Source of the DNA: Galeruca laticollis
Lineage: Eukaryota > Arthropoda > Insecta > Coleoptera > Chrysomelidae
Assembly: GCA_963921935.1 (NCBI GenBank)
Contig: OY998179.1
Span: 48,962,222 to 49,026,221 of the forward strand
Reading direction: 5' to 3'
DNA length: 64,000 nt
A program made the translations under genes and the position numbers. This document shows, piece by piece, positions 41,920-54,085 of this stretch. The notes under the pieces were generated by a model, which searched no databases, was not told the origin of the DNA, and worked only from the letters and a program-made list of their open reading frames with translations. Numbering within the stretch: position 1 is the stretch's first letter; the number at the start of each line of letters is the position of its first letter.

Positions 41920-42880
41920 TATTACAAAATTCTTTAACCTTTGTAAAATTGAAGGTAACATTTCGCTTGGCCACATATTCTTTAAGTGCCGCCCAAACAC
42001 TTTCTATTGGATTTAAGTCCGGTTGATAAGGGGGTAGCCTTAAAACTTGCAATCCATGTCAAATAAACAATTCATAAATTTTATATGTTTTATATTGTGG
42101 TTTGTACATTTTTGTAACGTTATAAAGATCCGGTTGTAACATCTGTTCACTGTAATATTGTTTCTTTCAGAAAGCTAGTTTTTTTATTGTTGTTTAGTCC
42201 AAACAGTAGTGGGTAATTTTTAATTTAGAACATTGTGATATGGGGCGTTATCAATTACCACAACAGCGTTTTTTAGTGGGTTTGGAATGAGTTTTTCTTG
42301 TACCCACTTCTCATAATTTTCGTACGCCATTCCATTATGATAATCTACTGTTTTTGACTGGGAGTTCCACATAATACCAGCATTAGGTACAAACCCATTT
42401 TCACTTCCTGCATTCACAATGATGAGCCTATTACCTTTTGAAACGGGTTTTCTTTATCCTTCGTTACTCTTGTCGCTCCATCCTTTAAAGTGCGTGTGAC
42501 ATGAATGAATATATGTTTCATCCATATACATGATAGGTTTGTTCTGTTCTCTGCACTTTTTAATGTTTCTTTATAGTAGGCATAAATGTCTGATTTCGTG
42601 ACGTTCTATTAACAAACTTCTATTGTTTTTCATGTTGGTCCAACGAAAAATCAAAGAACACTCAATAGATCAAGCCGTTTCTTTTGAGCTATTAACTGTT
42701 TAAATTCGTTGAGTTTGAGGAAAGTTATGTGTGTACAATCAACTTTACTTCCAATTTTTTCCAAATACTGTGGCCGACGCACAGCTAATATTGTCTGGAA
42801 GGAAGTACTGTAAAATGATTTTATGTAATAATTACACCCTCTCATACATAGTCTATCCTAATGCTGCGGAGCAGCACGGG
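41920..42880 (-). pseudogene. IS630/Tc1-like DDE transposase pseudogene
   Basis: Minus-strand blocks in broken frames: VDCTHITFLKLNEFKQLIAQ (42750), a CIWMKHIFIHVTRTLK stretch matching the first catalytic strand, NAGSENGFVPNAGIMWNSQS and DYHNGMAYENYEKWVQEKLI (42417-42270), the second acid in VVVIDNAPYHNVLN, and NRT-IQ-KVFGRHLKNMWP with the third-acid region near 42010. Order and motifs match the insect IS630-like DDE_3 transposases, in which IDNAPYHN is diagnostic. Several stops disable it. Confidence 0.75.
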
Positions 42881-45684
42881 TCCTCTAGTATCGAATGAAA
42901 ATATACTCGGCAACATAAAATAACTATTAAAGAAAAGAAACATCGTTACAAGTTTAGCTGTAAGATACTACCAGGATTGGTTTGTGTATAATTTCGTCAC
43001 TACCTCAATACTTTTATTTCACAATAGTTTTCAACTATTCTTCTTCTTCTAATGCGTATCCATTAATGGATGTTTGCGATAACATTTTCCATTGCTTCAA
43101 CTATTATCAACTAAGAATACTAATTTCATAAGAACCAATTATTGTTATGCCCATTACTTCGCACTAACCCTGAATATTTGTACAATACATAAACTGGTTA
43201 TATCAAAAATAATCCATGTCGAAAAAATGTATACTATTTTCCTTCATTTCTAATCTATAATTTTGTTGAATTATACAATAAACTAGATATATGTATCGCG
43301 AATTATATAATCAACTAGATATGAAGCGCGCAAATCCCATCTATCTGCCCCGCCAATGTATTTCATATTATGAGAAGGTCGATATGTACTAAACAGAAAC
43401 TCAAACCGCGACTCTTATCGCTAATGTTTTTTTAAAGATGCCATTAAAAGTGAATGTGTTGACACCTTACTCGTAATATATTTAAGTAGTTCTATTCAAT
43501 TGTATTATATATAGTACATATTCATAATTAAAAGTGATAATGTCGAAAATTCTAAGTGAAATTTCATTTAAATCATGGGAACACTCTGTAAAAAGAGTAT
43601 TTACAACTCGATCTCTTTCGTCTAGTACAAATTCAGACAGGTAGGAAATAACTTAATTCGTCTATGAAAATGATTCAATTAATAAAATACCTACTGTAGC
43701 TTCGATATTATTGTAAAATTTGTTTTGTTTTGTGTTGAGGTTATCTTCAATGTCGAAATTAATTGTGTCATCCATTTAATACACTGTTTCCAGCTTTCAA
43801 ACTAAAATTCCTCGGTAGTGGTGTTTTTTTAGTTATAATTTATTTGATTTGATTCTGGAAATAACATTCACTTTAATTTATTTGGGCGTTACCCAAGTCT
43901 GTGTTTTAATCAAAAGACTCTTACAAGGTGTTAATATACGTAATATGTTTTGAAAATCGAAAAGATTAATAAATCTGTAACATGTATATTTTTATGCAAA
44001 AACTTATTAAGGCACATAATAAAAAACAATTTTCTATACTAAAACCACTAGTAAAAATTTAAGGACTTGTAAAATTGCTTGAAGTATGTATTCTTTTAGG
44101 ACAGATACTATCAAAATCACAGTTTTGATTTTTCCATTTTTATAAAACCTAATAATGGCTTGGTAATTGTTTATGTCTTTTGTAAGGAATACCATCCAAA
44201 AGACACTGACATGTTTTAATAGGTGTGTCTATCTTCTCACGAATTATTTCGACTCTTCTCTATTCTTTGCTAAAGTGTCTTACTTGTAATTAGGAATGAA
44301 TAATGTCGGGCTTAAGCTTCCTCCTTACCGTAGTTCTTCTGTTATTCCATATGTTTCCGATTCCACGTTGTTTGTTATTACGGCGTTTCCGCTATCATAT
44401 CTCTCTCTCCTCCCCCCTCTATCTCTCTCTCTCTCTCTCTCTTTGGACTCAGTCGAATATTTTTTCTCGCTCTATATATGCTAAACATACTATTTTCTTC
44501 TCTTCATATGCTTTCTGTGTTATTTGTTAGGAAAATATGTTATCGGCACGGCGGGATGCGGCACAGAAACTGATTTCTATTAGACCTTCGTCTGATTAGC
44601 TCTATAGTTCAGTTCCAAAATAGTAGGCACTAAATTCTCAGAAAAATTGCATTAAACCGACAACAATTGTCAGGCTGTGATTTTAGATATTTATTTTAGC
44701 ATATTCTATTTTAATCATTCACATGCCGCTAAATAGCCATAAAATAACGGACAACGTTAATCATTAATCGTTAATATTTTCGGAGAATTCAGTGCATACT
44801 ATTTTGGAATTGTAGTAGTAGCTTCAACCATAATTTTCCAGCGAATTTCTTTTTAACAAAGGTTAATTCAATATAGTTTACATAAATCTTTCAAATTGTC
44901 TATTAAAATATCTATTTCTCATTCAAAAGTTGGGAACTACAGATTGCAATTTTTTTTAAGTGCACAATGATTAAAATAATAAATCCATTCTTTCATTCGA
45001 TTGCTTCACATTGTATCAAACCATGTAGATAACACACAATTTTATGAATTTCCAGGATATGTACTTTTCATTGGCAACACAGCAGCTTACGTAACTGTGT
45101 AGTATGCAAGCCACCAGCGGCGTGGTTTGCTCTAAATATTTCTTTAGATTGTCGACTGTAGTTATCTGATAATTATTATTATGAGAGGCAGATACCGTTA
45201 ATTTTAACGTTAAACATAAATTAATTAGAAAATTAGTCTTTTTGCTTTGTTAAAATCTCCTTGAGAAAATGTAAACGATTTTGAATTGAATTTTATCTTT
45301 AGTGCTTGTTTATAATCAATAAGGTATAAATAATGCTATTCAAATTTAGTATCAATTGTAATAAACCCGAGTTTATTACTACTATTAATGCACTGCCGTA
45401 CAATCTCTAATAATTGTTTGCCGATTTTACTCAATATAAAATAGATAATTAAACTTCAGAGGTATTGTTTAACTGAATATGTTTTGGACCAATAAGAACT
45501 AACCAATTGATTAACGGTTCAAAAAAACAAAAATTTTTACTAGGCAATATGGGTAAAATGACTCGTGGAACATTTATAGCTTTGAAAATTACTAAAATTT
45601 GCTATAGTATACTAGAAACATTCTGAAGCTGGTAGATTGAAGGACCTAATTTTATGATACCCAATCCAATACCTATTGCAAGTA
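42881..45684. other. no gene visible; contains a CT microsatellite
   Basis: 2.8 kb of AT-rich DNA without a supported gene. A pyrimidine tract (mostly TC repeats) at about 44398-44444 is the only clear feature; ORFs over it are low-complexity. Confidence 0.45.
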
Positions 45685-48600
45685 GGGGAAATGTGTAAAA
45701 AACGATCCCACTAACGAAAATTCAGCAAACAACTCATAAATATCCGTTCAAAATAAAATTCCTTTGGTGTTTAACTAGTATCCCTCATTTACATTCACTT
45801 CTTAATGTAGTGAATTTTTTATGACAAAATGGCAGTAGGTGAAGAAAAATAATACAAAATGTTACGAAAAAGGATTATCCCTCCGGGATCATTTTACCCA
45901 CCACTTACAAAACAGATTTATTTAATCTGGATTTAAATTAACGATTATTCTAACAAATTATAAAAACAAAATATATTATTCTTTTAATAGCAAATAACGT
46001 TTTTTTCACTACTAGCCTTTAAACCTAACTTTATTGACTTTTGTTGAGGTAGGAAAGTTGTTCATTCTTAACCAAGGTAGAAAAATACAGAGCCTACTTG
46101 AATAGAACTAAATCTCAATCCATCTGACAGAATGTGAGGTTAACTGATACAAACAAAATGAAAAAATATTTTTCCTTACTTATTTAATGGTCATACCCAC
46201 CTACCTATTCAAAAATGAAAAGCAATTGACTTATCCATGCTGTTTTCATAGCGATTTTTACAAAACAATATTTATTATCAAATCAAAAATTATTGAATAA
46301 ATTTGTTAACGGTTGCCTAACTTGTGCACAGCTGTCCTGTCACGTCATGCAAAACGGAAGTGACTCTGGTGACTCGTCCAGAATCCGGCCGACATTATAA
46401 ATTCAAGATTTCATAGTTTATGTCGAAACTTTTAATTTTTCGCAACAGTAAAAGTAAAAAAACGATTTTTTAATTTGAAGAAATATACAGGAAGAAATTG
46501 AAAAGTATTTTTGCAAAAATTTTTTTTCGAGTTTCAAGAAACGAATCTCCCAGCGTCAGAGATCACGTCAAACCCTCTTGAAAAACATATAACAAAACTT
46601 TCCTGTCCCCCTTCTTGGGGGATCTAGAGGTCGTCAAAAACCGACTTTTTTCGACATTGGTACTTGGGGCTTGGGGCTTTTTTGCTATAAACGATAGCGA
46701 AAAACTGCTAAATACGTTTTGAAGAGAACAACTCGACACGTACATAGAACACATAAAAAGGGGGTGTTAATTGTGGAAAATATACAGGAAAAAATTCACA
46801 AGTAAATTTAAAAATTTCGGGTTATAAATATGATGTGGCAACTTGTCAGGTCAACCCATATTTTGTTGTGTAGTTTTTAAATTTCTCATTCCAATAAATA
46901 GTTTCTCAATATTTGGCGTAGGTCTGAGTGATATATTTTTTTACTATATTAATCCACAAAGAATCCATCATTACAAATTTTCTCGACGAACCATTTTTAC
47001 TTTTATTAACATTAAATATAATTATGTTCTCTCGTATTCTCAAATTTCATATTTTAAATTACATCTGTGTTACAGGCACCCGCAATTGCAATCAGAAGAA
47101 TAGCCTAAAATATATTTAAGTAATTTTTTTGATACAATATTTTTATTTTCATTATTTCTTTAAAATTAATTTTCGGCAATCACCAGCAATCTATAAGGGA
47201 AATTTAGAAGGACAATAATCTGTTTTTTAACTAATTTGAGTTTAGAGACATTGTAAATATATTCAGATATTGAGCAAATTTGAGTTTTACCGAAGGAATG
47301 AAATAAACTACGAAAAACTAATCAATGGTCACTTAACTTAACTTGGGATCGGTGATTAGACACATCCAAATAAACTCACTCGTTGTTCTGTCAGATTCTA
47401 TTCCCGAAGCAGTTTTGTATTGTGGTTCTGTACCAAATTAATTTTCACAAAATGAATGAATTCAAATTTTTCTTAGAAAAGAGTAAGATATTTCATTTTC
47501 ATATGAACTAAAAGTAACTAAGTAAACAAGGTACCTACCTTTTTCGACAAATACAACTCATTTGGTGCTTCCAAAATAAATTCGTTGTCATCTCTCGAAA
47601 AAATAGATGCTTTTTTGTGTTTTACATTTAACAGAGAAGCATGGATGATTTGATTTTTAAGAAAATTTTGAAGTTCATATTATATTCGATATTTATTAGT
47701 TTCCAAAACTAATATTTAAAAAATAAAATGCCAGTAGTGAAAAAAAATGCTATATGAGCCACGGTAGAAAAGCGTATTAATGTCGCGAATCCATTATTCG
47801 CTTCTCGGTCTTTAATGGACCTCGACAATAATACCTCACTTTTCTACCTTGGCGCATAATTACCATTATATGAACACTATAGATATTGGTAACTTATCTT
47901 TTAGTCAAGTCTCAAATTTTTGCGTACACTTTTTATGCGAATATCACGGAAAAACTCACAGGTATAATCATCAACGTCATCACTTCCAATCCCAGCACAT
48001 TCTTCATGACCCCATTTCGTACACATGCTGATCGTTACAAAACTTATTCTGGCAATACAAACATTCAGTATCACTGCTGTCATCAAATTAAGTGTCAGAT
48101 GCATCTTATGGTATGGTTTCCTTCCTCTTTCCATTTACTTAACGCTTCACGTTTAACTTCCTATTTTTTTCTTTATCAAGTTTATTCCAAAATCCCGCTT
48201 TTCTTTTCGCTGCCCGATTTGCTTTTTTCGTTTCATCATCAGCTTTCTTTTTTTTATCTCCTCCAACTGATTTTTATAAGGAGTGCTTGTGAGTATTACT
48301 GTGCCTCCAGATGATCTTTTCTTGGTGTACCTTCTGTCAGTCATGTGTGGAACTGGCATGATGCTAGACGGACCGACACTACCAAATGAGCAAAACAGAT
48401 TGCTTTGATGTGGTACTTTTATCTGTGAAGTTTCTTGGGATACTAGAGGCACACGATCCGCTGTTGAGGTATGTGAAGTTTCTTTGAGTTGTCCACCTAC
48501 TAGCTGACTGTCCATTTCTGGTTGATCAGTCGGTTCTGCAGCTACAAAATCTGTTTCATTAAAGACATCCGGGTCTAAAGGAACTATGCCACATTTTTTC

Positions 48601-50165
48601 AATCCATTAAAGGCATTTGAGGGAAGAGCAGCTTTAAGGTGGAATTCTGAGAAAATTTGGCTAATTCACCACCCTTCCTGGATGATGCTTCATCCATTTT
48701 TCTAAGGATTGGTTGTGATAAACACTCAATGGATACATCACACCCACATTTAAAGGTTGTAACTTATAGGTACAGTGTGGAGGCAGGCATAGTATGGTCA
48801 CATTATTTTCCCTTGCTTTTAAAATAACATTCTAGTTTTTTGTGTGCGATAAGTGGCCGTCTAAAATAAGAAGTGCCGGATCTTCCTTGGTTGGTTTTAT
48901 ATGGTCCAGGAAATGGTCAAACCAAGAGCGAAATACCTCCGTTCTCATTCAACCAGATGGGTTACATGCGTAAACTGATCCAGGGGAGCGTCATCCATAA
49001 ATTCAGGCTTCATACGAACTCTACTATAGATTAGCATCGGTGGAATGAAATTGCCAGCAGCTGGCATACAAAGAACTGCCGTTGTTGAATCGCCTCGTTC
49101 TGCCGATGTTACCCTTGCAACTTGTTTACGGCCAGTTTTCGCAAAACATTTGTGTTTTTGGTAGTAACTGTAGAGAGACTTGTCTCATCTACATTGAAAA
49201 TTCGATGGGGTGGAAAATGATATTTATCTTGAATGCTAGTAAGTGAAGTAAAAAACTTCTCTACCACTGGCTTATTAAATGCTCCGGCTCTGGCTGCAGA
49301 CGTTGACTCTGGGGCACGCAAGGAAATATCCAGATGCCTGGAACAACACCCTCGAAGCTAGTCTTTACCAGCAGAACCTTTAACTTTTGAAAACCTTCTG
49401 CCAGCTGCTAAGCTAATGCTACGACATCTCGTACTGTTAACCCATACATGCGACTTTCCATATCATATATGTGTTGAACTAATTCTTGTTCTTCCGTAAA
49501 TACACTACGTAGTCTGTCCAAGCCTTTTGTATTACCTACAGCAATTTTATTTCTGTTCTTGTCAGGCCTTTTAAAGAACATCAATGGAACACCAAACTGT
49601 TTACTTACCATTTTGAAAGGCATCCCTCCTGCAACTTCTTGAAGAGCAGTCGTCATCGCTTCTGGCATCCAGTTCTGCCTATTTGTTTTTCGGACATAGT
49701 TTCGTGGCATCGTAGATAATCTGTAAACAAAATAAAAACCAATGGGGTAAAATGATCCCAGAATCATTTTGTACTTCACCGGGGGGATCATTATGCCCCA
49801 ACTACGCTTTTGAATTTGTTTCATTACAGCATACTAACCTTTGAAATAATTCCATAACTGATACTACTAAAGAAAGCTTACTACATGTGTGACAATTACC
49901 ATTATTTGTTTAACCAAGAAAAAGTAATGGAAGAGTAAAAAAACTTGCAATCAAAAATTCCTTACCTTTGATCAGGTGGCACAAATATTTTCTTCTATTT
50001 ATAAAGTAAATTTTATAAGTCCACTGACGTTGACATTAGAACACACTACTAATGTTTAACTGGAGAATCTGGTATGACTATTATCCAACGTAAAAACATA
50101 GAGGACACCATCTAAACAAGGGGGGATCATATTACCTCGAGGGATCATTTTCTACACCTTTCCCC
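45685..50165 (-). mobile_element. pogo-family transposon (4.48 kb) with TIRs and TA target
   Basis: TIRs: GGGGAAATGTGTAAAAAACG at the left; on the opposite strand at the right GGGGAAAGGTGTAGAAAATG, followed in both cases by ATCCC. TA dinucleotides flank both ends (45683-45684, 50166-50167). Further TIR-like words lie inside near both ends (GGGATCATTTTACCC at 45885, GGGGTAAAATGATCCC at 49744, GGGGATCATTATGCCCC at 49783, GGGGGATCATATTACC at 50121). One transposase gene on the minus strand. The left 2.4 kb is non-coding, longer than usual for pogo, and may hold other insertions. Confidence 0.88.
48153..49710 (-). pseudogene. pogo-type transposase, third catalytic acid lost
   Basis: The ATG at 49710 starts MPRNYVRKTNRQNWMPEAMT. 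The psq-type helix-turn-helix follows (MPFKMVSKQFGVPL, with an altered end of the motif). The spacer and second HTH include VFTEEQELVQHIYDMESRMY and GLTVRDVVALA before a stop. Then, in shifting frames: FNVDETSLSTVTTKNTNVLR (first acid block, 49240-49160), ALLILDGHLSHTKN (second acid, DGH-SH motif, about 48880) and LPPHCTYKLQPLNVGV (about 48800), where the canonical Asp of QPLDV is Asn. The C-terminal tail CGIVPLDPDVFNETDFVAAE is pogo-like. Multiple stops and the D-to-N change make it inactive. Confidence 0.82.
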
Positions 50166-50167
50166 TA

Positions 50168-50543
50168 ATACATATTTTGGGAATTTAAAAAACAATTGAA
50201 GGGTCCAGGGGAAAAACGGCATTAGTTCATTTTTTGCAAAATCAAGTTAACTGTTTACATTTGTGGCATTTTGCCGGTACTAACCGATAGTTAGATCGTT
50301 AAATGGTAAAAACAGCTTAGGTAACGGAAAACAACAGCTAAAAGATTAGCAATACCGGGGAAGATGGCGAGTCCGTGTCCGTGCCCGCATCAGTCCTTCG
50401 GTAGTTGGGTTGTTATTGCATCAGTTATTAATTTATTGTGCATGTAGTGTCCACGTGCATGTGTTGTACTTACGTTTTGGCAACATTATTAGCTACACCA
50501 GTTTATTTGGAGTAGTATATAGGATTTTGTTAACAAAAAATAC
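50168..50543. other. no gene visible
   Basis: Short AT-rich spacer between the pogo element and the orphan transposase-like pseudogene. Confidence 0.4.
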
Positions 50544-52830
50544 AATGGAAAGTGGCTATTCAGTGAAGTGAAAGCGAACCCGGTCCATCAAGCAAAGAAA
50601 CGAAGAAACGCAAAAAAAAGACAGGGGACGTGATGTAATGAAAATTTTGCGTGTCACTACCCATAAACTAGGATCTGGTTGTTATTGTAAACGTTTTCGT
50701 TGTTTTAATGTTATTTGTGAACTTCAATGCCAAATAATCATTCGGGAATTTAACGAACTAGGTAACACTAACGCTCAAAACTCCTATCTGAGTGGTCTCA
50801 TCACTGTTCTTCTTGTCATGCGTAGGCGTCCACGGAAAAATTAAGCAGAATCAAGATTTAATAATGCGTCATTTAGTTACCGTCTCCGAGTGGTTGAGGA
50901 TGGAATTACTCGTGATGTTCCAGTTTGCATCAAAACTTTTTTGTCTGTACACGGAATCACAGAGCGTCGGGCTAGATATGTAAGAGCGTTCTTGCTTTTA
51001 ACTGGGACTCGACATGCGTGGAAAATACAACAACCGACCTCACAAACTTCCTGAAGTCACCAAAAAGAAAGTTATTGACTTCATTAAAAGTCTTAATGGG
51101 CGTAAATCCCATTATTCCTTGGCAGACTCGAAAAAACGTAACCTTCCAGAAAATTTAAATATCGTCAAGTTACATAAGATGTATACTGATCGCAACGCTG
51201 ATAATAAACTTTCCTATGAATCTTTCCGAGAAATTTTTGAAAGTCATTTTAATATAAAGTTAGGCTATCCACATAAAGACACTTGCAGCACGTGTGATTC
51301 CTTAAAAGCCGACATAGCTTCGCTTATTGTGAGATTAAATTCCATCTTAGATGTCAAAACCAGGAAGACTGTAAACAATGAGTAGGCGAAAAAAATTTTT
51401 ACAAGAATCCACATAAAAAAAGGCGAACGATTTTACACTATAAAGTGAAATTATCGCAAACGTGCCACAAAATCGCTTACTATGAAAAGTATCACCACAG
51501 ATTACCAGAAAAATGTACCATGTCCCAACATCACTACCAACGATGTTTACTATAAACGTCAACGAAATTTCTTCAGGTTCAACGTACATATTTTGTCAAA
51601 TTTAAGAGCTGTGTTTTACACCTACGATGAATCTGTTGCCAAGAGAGGAGCTGACGAAGTCTGTTCCATGCTGTTCCACTTTTTTTCATAACATTCTGCC
51701 AATGGAAGTAAAAGAACTCGCTGTGTTTTGTGATTCCTGCGCAGGACAAAATAAAAAAAATTTCTCCAAATGACATTAAAAGCGGCCTTTTAATGACACT
51801 TGGCAGGCTTAGAAGTTGTACTTTTAATGCCTAGGCAGAAAAAGTTCGTTGCTAGGCAACCTTCCAAGTAATAATTCAAATCAAACTGGTTATTAGAATT
51901 GACAATGACAAAGTAAACAGTAAACAAACATATCCAACAAAAGTCATCAGCGGTAAACATAGTAACGCAGGGCCCAGTTACCTTTGATAAAATAATTTAG
52001 TTATTTGGATATTGATAATGAAATGCAATTTAAATATGAAAAAGTCGATTTTGCGTTGAATTGGAACAAATTTGAAGAAAGAATGATATGTTTCACACGG
52101 CAGAAAAGCAGATTTAATGCCTTGGCTGGTTTCATACAGCCGCGGCATTAAATCTTGTGCTTTTATGCCTAGTAAAACAAATAACTATTACTGTTATTCG
52201 ATTCCTGCATTACTTGGTCACCAAAAAACCCGTTTTGATACAATAAAAGTAATATTCCCGATAAGGGGACATTTATACCTGGAGTGCGATCGACACATGA
52301 GTCTTGTAAACCAAAACGCATATACAGAGATACCAGATGACTGGAGAGAGGAATTGAGAAATAGCCGCATGAAACCTACTTCATTTGATGTCATTGATTG
52401 TAGCAGAAATTTTGATTTTTAAAATTGGAGTACATATTAACGCCGCTTTATCTTACGATGTGCTCCTTCCCGACCCGGCCAATTAGGATGCTCAAATTAT
52501 GTAATCAGAATTTCCTCTCAATTTTCCACAAATCCACTTATATAGGCTTAGTTATATGCTAGTTCTAAGTTTGACCAACCAGACCAACCATAGTTCAAGA
52601 AGAACCTAAGAAAGAAGCAAAAATCTCAGGAAAACCTCAGAAGAAAAGAGAAAACTTTGAGACAGCTTTTTTACCAGTTTCCAATCCCCATTAAAAAGGC
52701 CAAATGGACGGATTGGAAGCTCTGACTGCATTCCTTGAGAGACCGGAAGCGAGGTTATTTTATTAACAATTAGCATTTGCCGAAGATTCTGATGATAGAC
52801 GCCTGATTCGGAGGTAAAGTGGCAGAGTCC
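50544..52830 (+). pseudogene. orphan transposase-like gene with a CDSCAGQNK motif
   Basis: Blocks in order, with stops and frameshifts: MESGYSVK at 50544; HKLGSGCYCKRFRCFNVI and TNAQNSYLSGLI (50640-50790); a DVPVCIKTFLSVHGITERRA block (50910-50975); a 123-residue ORF at 51014 with MRGKYNNRPHKLPEVTKKKV, SHYSLADSKKRNLPENLNIV, YESFREIFESHFNIKLGYPH and the zinc-like DTCSTCDSLKADI; HILSNLRAVFYTYDESVAKR (51575-51645); VKELAVFCDSCAGQNK (51705-51760). After an insertion come RFDTIKVIFPIRGHLYLECD (52230-52290) and ALTAFLERPEARLF. I know this series from a widespread unnamed arthropod/cnidarian element family. The Asp in FCDSCAGQNK behaves like the second acid of a DDE transposase, which is inference. 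Confidence 0.6.
51773..52172. mobile_element. small non-coding insertion inside the orphan transposase
   Basis: Interrupts the pseudogene between the GQNK motif and NNYYCYSIPALLGHQKTRFD. Its two ends carry related self-complementary words (ATTAAAAGCGGCCTTTTAAT and TTTAATGCCTAGGC at the left; TTTAATGCCTTGGCTG and CAGCCGCGGCATTAAA at the right). The central part is non-coding. Probably a MITE; the target duplication was not determined. Confidence 0.5.
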
Positions 52831-53466
52831 AGCATTAAACTTTCTTTTTGTTGTTACGTTGCTAATTTTGAATAAACGTTTATTTTTTAAATAATATTCT
52901 TTGAAGATAAACACATTGTTTCTAACACATGGTATATTTCCTATTTAAAAATAAGGGGTTGAGGAAGTGGAAGGGAAGGGGTTGACAAATGACAGATGTC
53001 TGTATCTTAAATATGTGTCCCATTAAAATAAAAATCGACATGTTGCAGCATTTCCTTAAAACCTAACGAATACTGCAAAATATCGGGGTGGACTATTTTC
53101 TGTGGCCCACTCTGATAATCCAGCAGTATGGGCCGGTTACCTGTATAAAATAACTGAATTTTTCCTTTGCCTCCAGATATTAGTCACACAGCTAAATGGT
53201 ATGTTCATGTAATTCATTATAGGCCAGTAATATACTTAGGCTAGTAATATACTTAGGCCAGTATACTACACAACCTGCTCAGTTACAACAGTCATAAGTA
53301 TTTAGTGTATCATGTTTAACACAAGTTTCTAAAGCTAGCGCTGCCTTACTTCTCTTTACTGCTTTCTCCATCTATTTATATCTTTCTATTATTCAACCTG
53401 AAGGCTTCCTCACCACCTCATCTACTTCCTTACATATTTTTTTTACATATTTGATGTAAATTTTAG
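52831..53466. other. no gene; dispersed repeat and intron lead-in
   Basis: Holds the second copy (52929-52987, inverted) of the 59-bp block at 411-469. Then AT-rich sequence leads to the acceptor of the L2HGDH exon, probably intron. Confidence 0.45.
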
Positions 53467-53651
53467 TGCCAACAAAAATTATGACGTTGTTGTGGTTGGA
53501 GGTGGAATTGTAGGAGTTGCTACAGCACGAGAAATTGTTAACAGACATTCTAACTTGCGTATGGCATTGTTGGAAAAAGAAACTCAGTTGGCCAACCATC
53601 AAACTGGGCACAATAGTGGAGTAGTTCATGCTGGAATATATTACCAACCAG
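53467..53651 (+). CDS. L2hgdh: L-2-hydroxyglutarate dehydrogenase, internal exon
   Basis: 185-bp exon bounded by TTTTAG (53461-53466) and a GT donor (CCAG|GTATAT, 53652). It encodes NYDVVVVGGGIVGVATAREI (FAD-binding beta-alpha-beta fold with the G-x-G-x-x-G signature), LLEKETQLANHQTGHNSGVV and HAGIYYQPG. The HQTGHNSGV-H-GIYY signature is specific for L-2-hydroxyglutarate dehydrogenase, the mitochondrial FAD enzyme that oxidises L-2-hydroxyglutarate to 2-oxoglutarate. The exon starts with the third base of a codon and ends after the first base of the next. No stops or oddities, so it looks functional. Flanking exons were not found in the window: the first coding exon must lie upstream among repeats or outside, and later ones beyond 64000. 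Confidence 0.9.
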
Positions 53652-54085
53652 GTATATTGAATGTAGTAGCTGCTTTATTGCTATTTGTGCTAAAACAATT
53701 TGCTGATTTCTACAAATATACAAAATTGGGAATTCTATTTAGAATTAAGTTGCTCAATTTCATAGATTTACTGTCTAATTTACCTACTTCTCTGTTATTT
53801 CTCACAAACTTTTGTGTAAATATTTTGGACATTAATTTTACAAGTATTTTGAATATCAGGGAGGATTTATAATGGACATTTTATCTATCGGCAGCAGGTA
53901 TAATGTACATGATATGTAAACTCTGCATATACCTTTACAAGAGAATGAATTGCTTTTCTGTCGCATAGAAACGGCTTTTCGACTTTTTATTCTTAATGTA
54001 AAATATTTATTTACGGCAAGGGCGGACCCAGAAAAGGGGCTGAGGGGGCTGCAGCCCTCCCTTGGGAAAATTTTTGTTGCCCAAA
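53652..54085. other. intron sequence and outer end of a transposon
   Basis: The exon's reading frame continues open into the intron but loses similarity after YYQPG. From about 54018 a GC-rich word series (GGGCGGACCCAG, GGGGCTGAGGGGGCTGCAGC) marks a typical transposon end just outside the left arm of the large palindrome; the right arm lacks it. Confidence 0.45.

Noticed and set aside
44296..44530. Two Leu/Ser-rich ORFs
   Set aside because: Low-complexity translation of a CT microsatellite.
47849..48314. Plus-strand ORFs opposite the pogo C-terminus
   Set aside because: Antisense of the transposase pseudogene tail; no independent signature.
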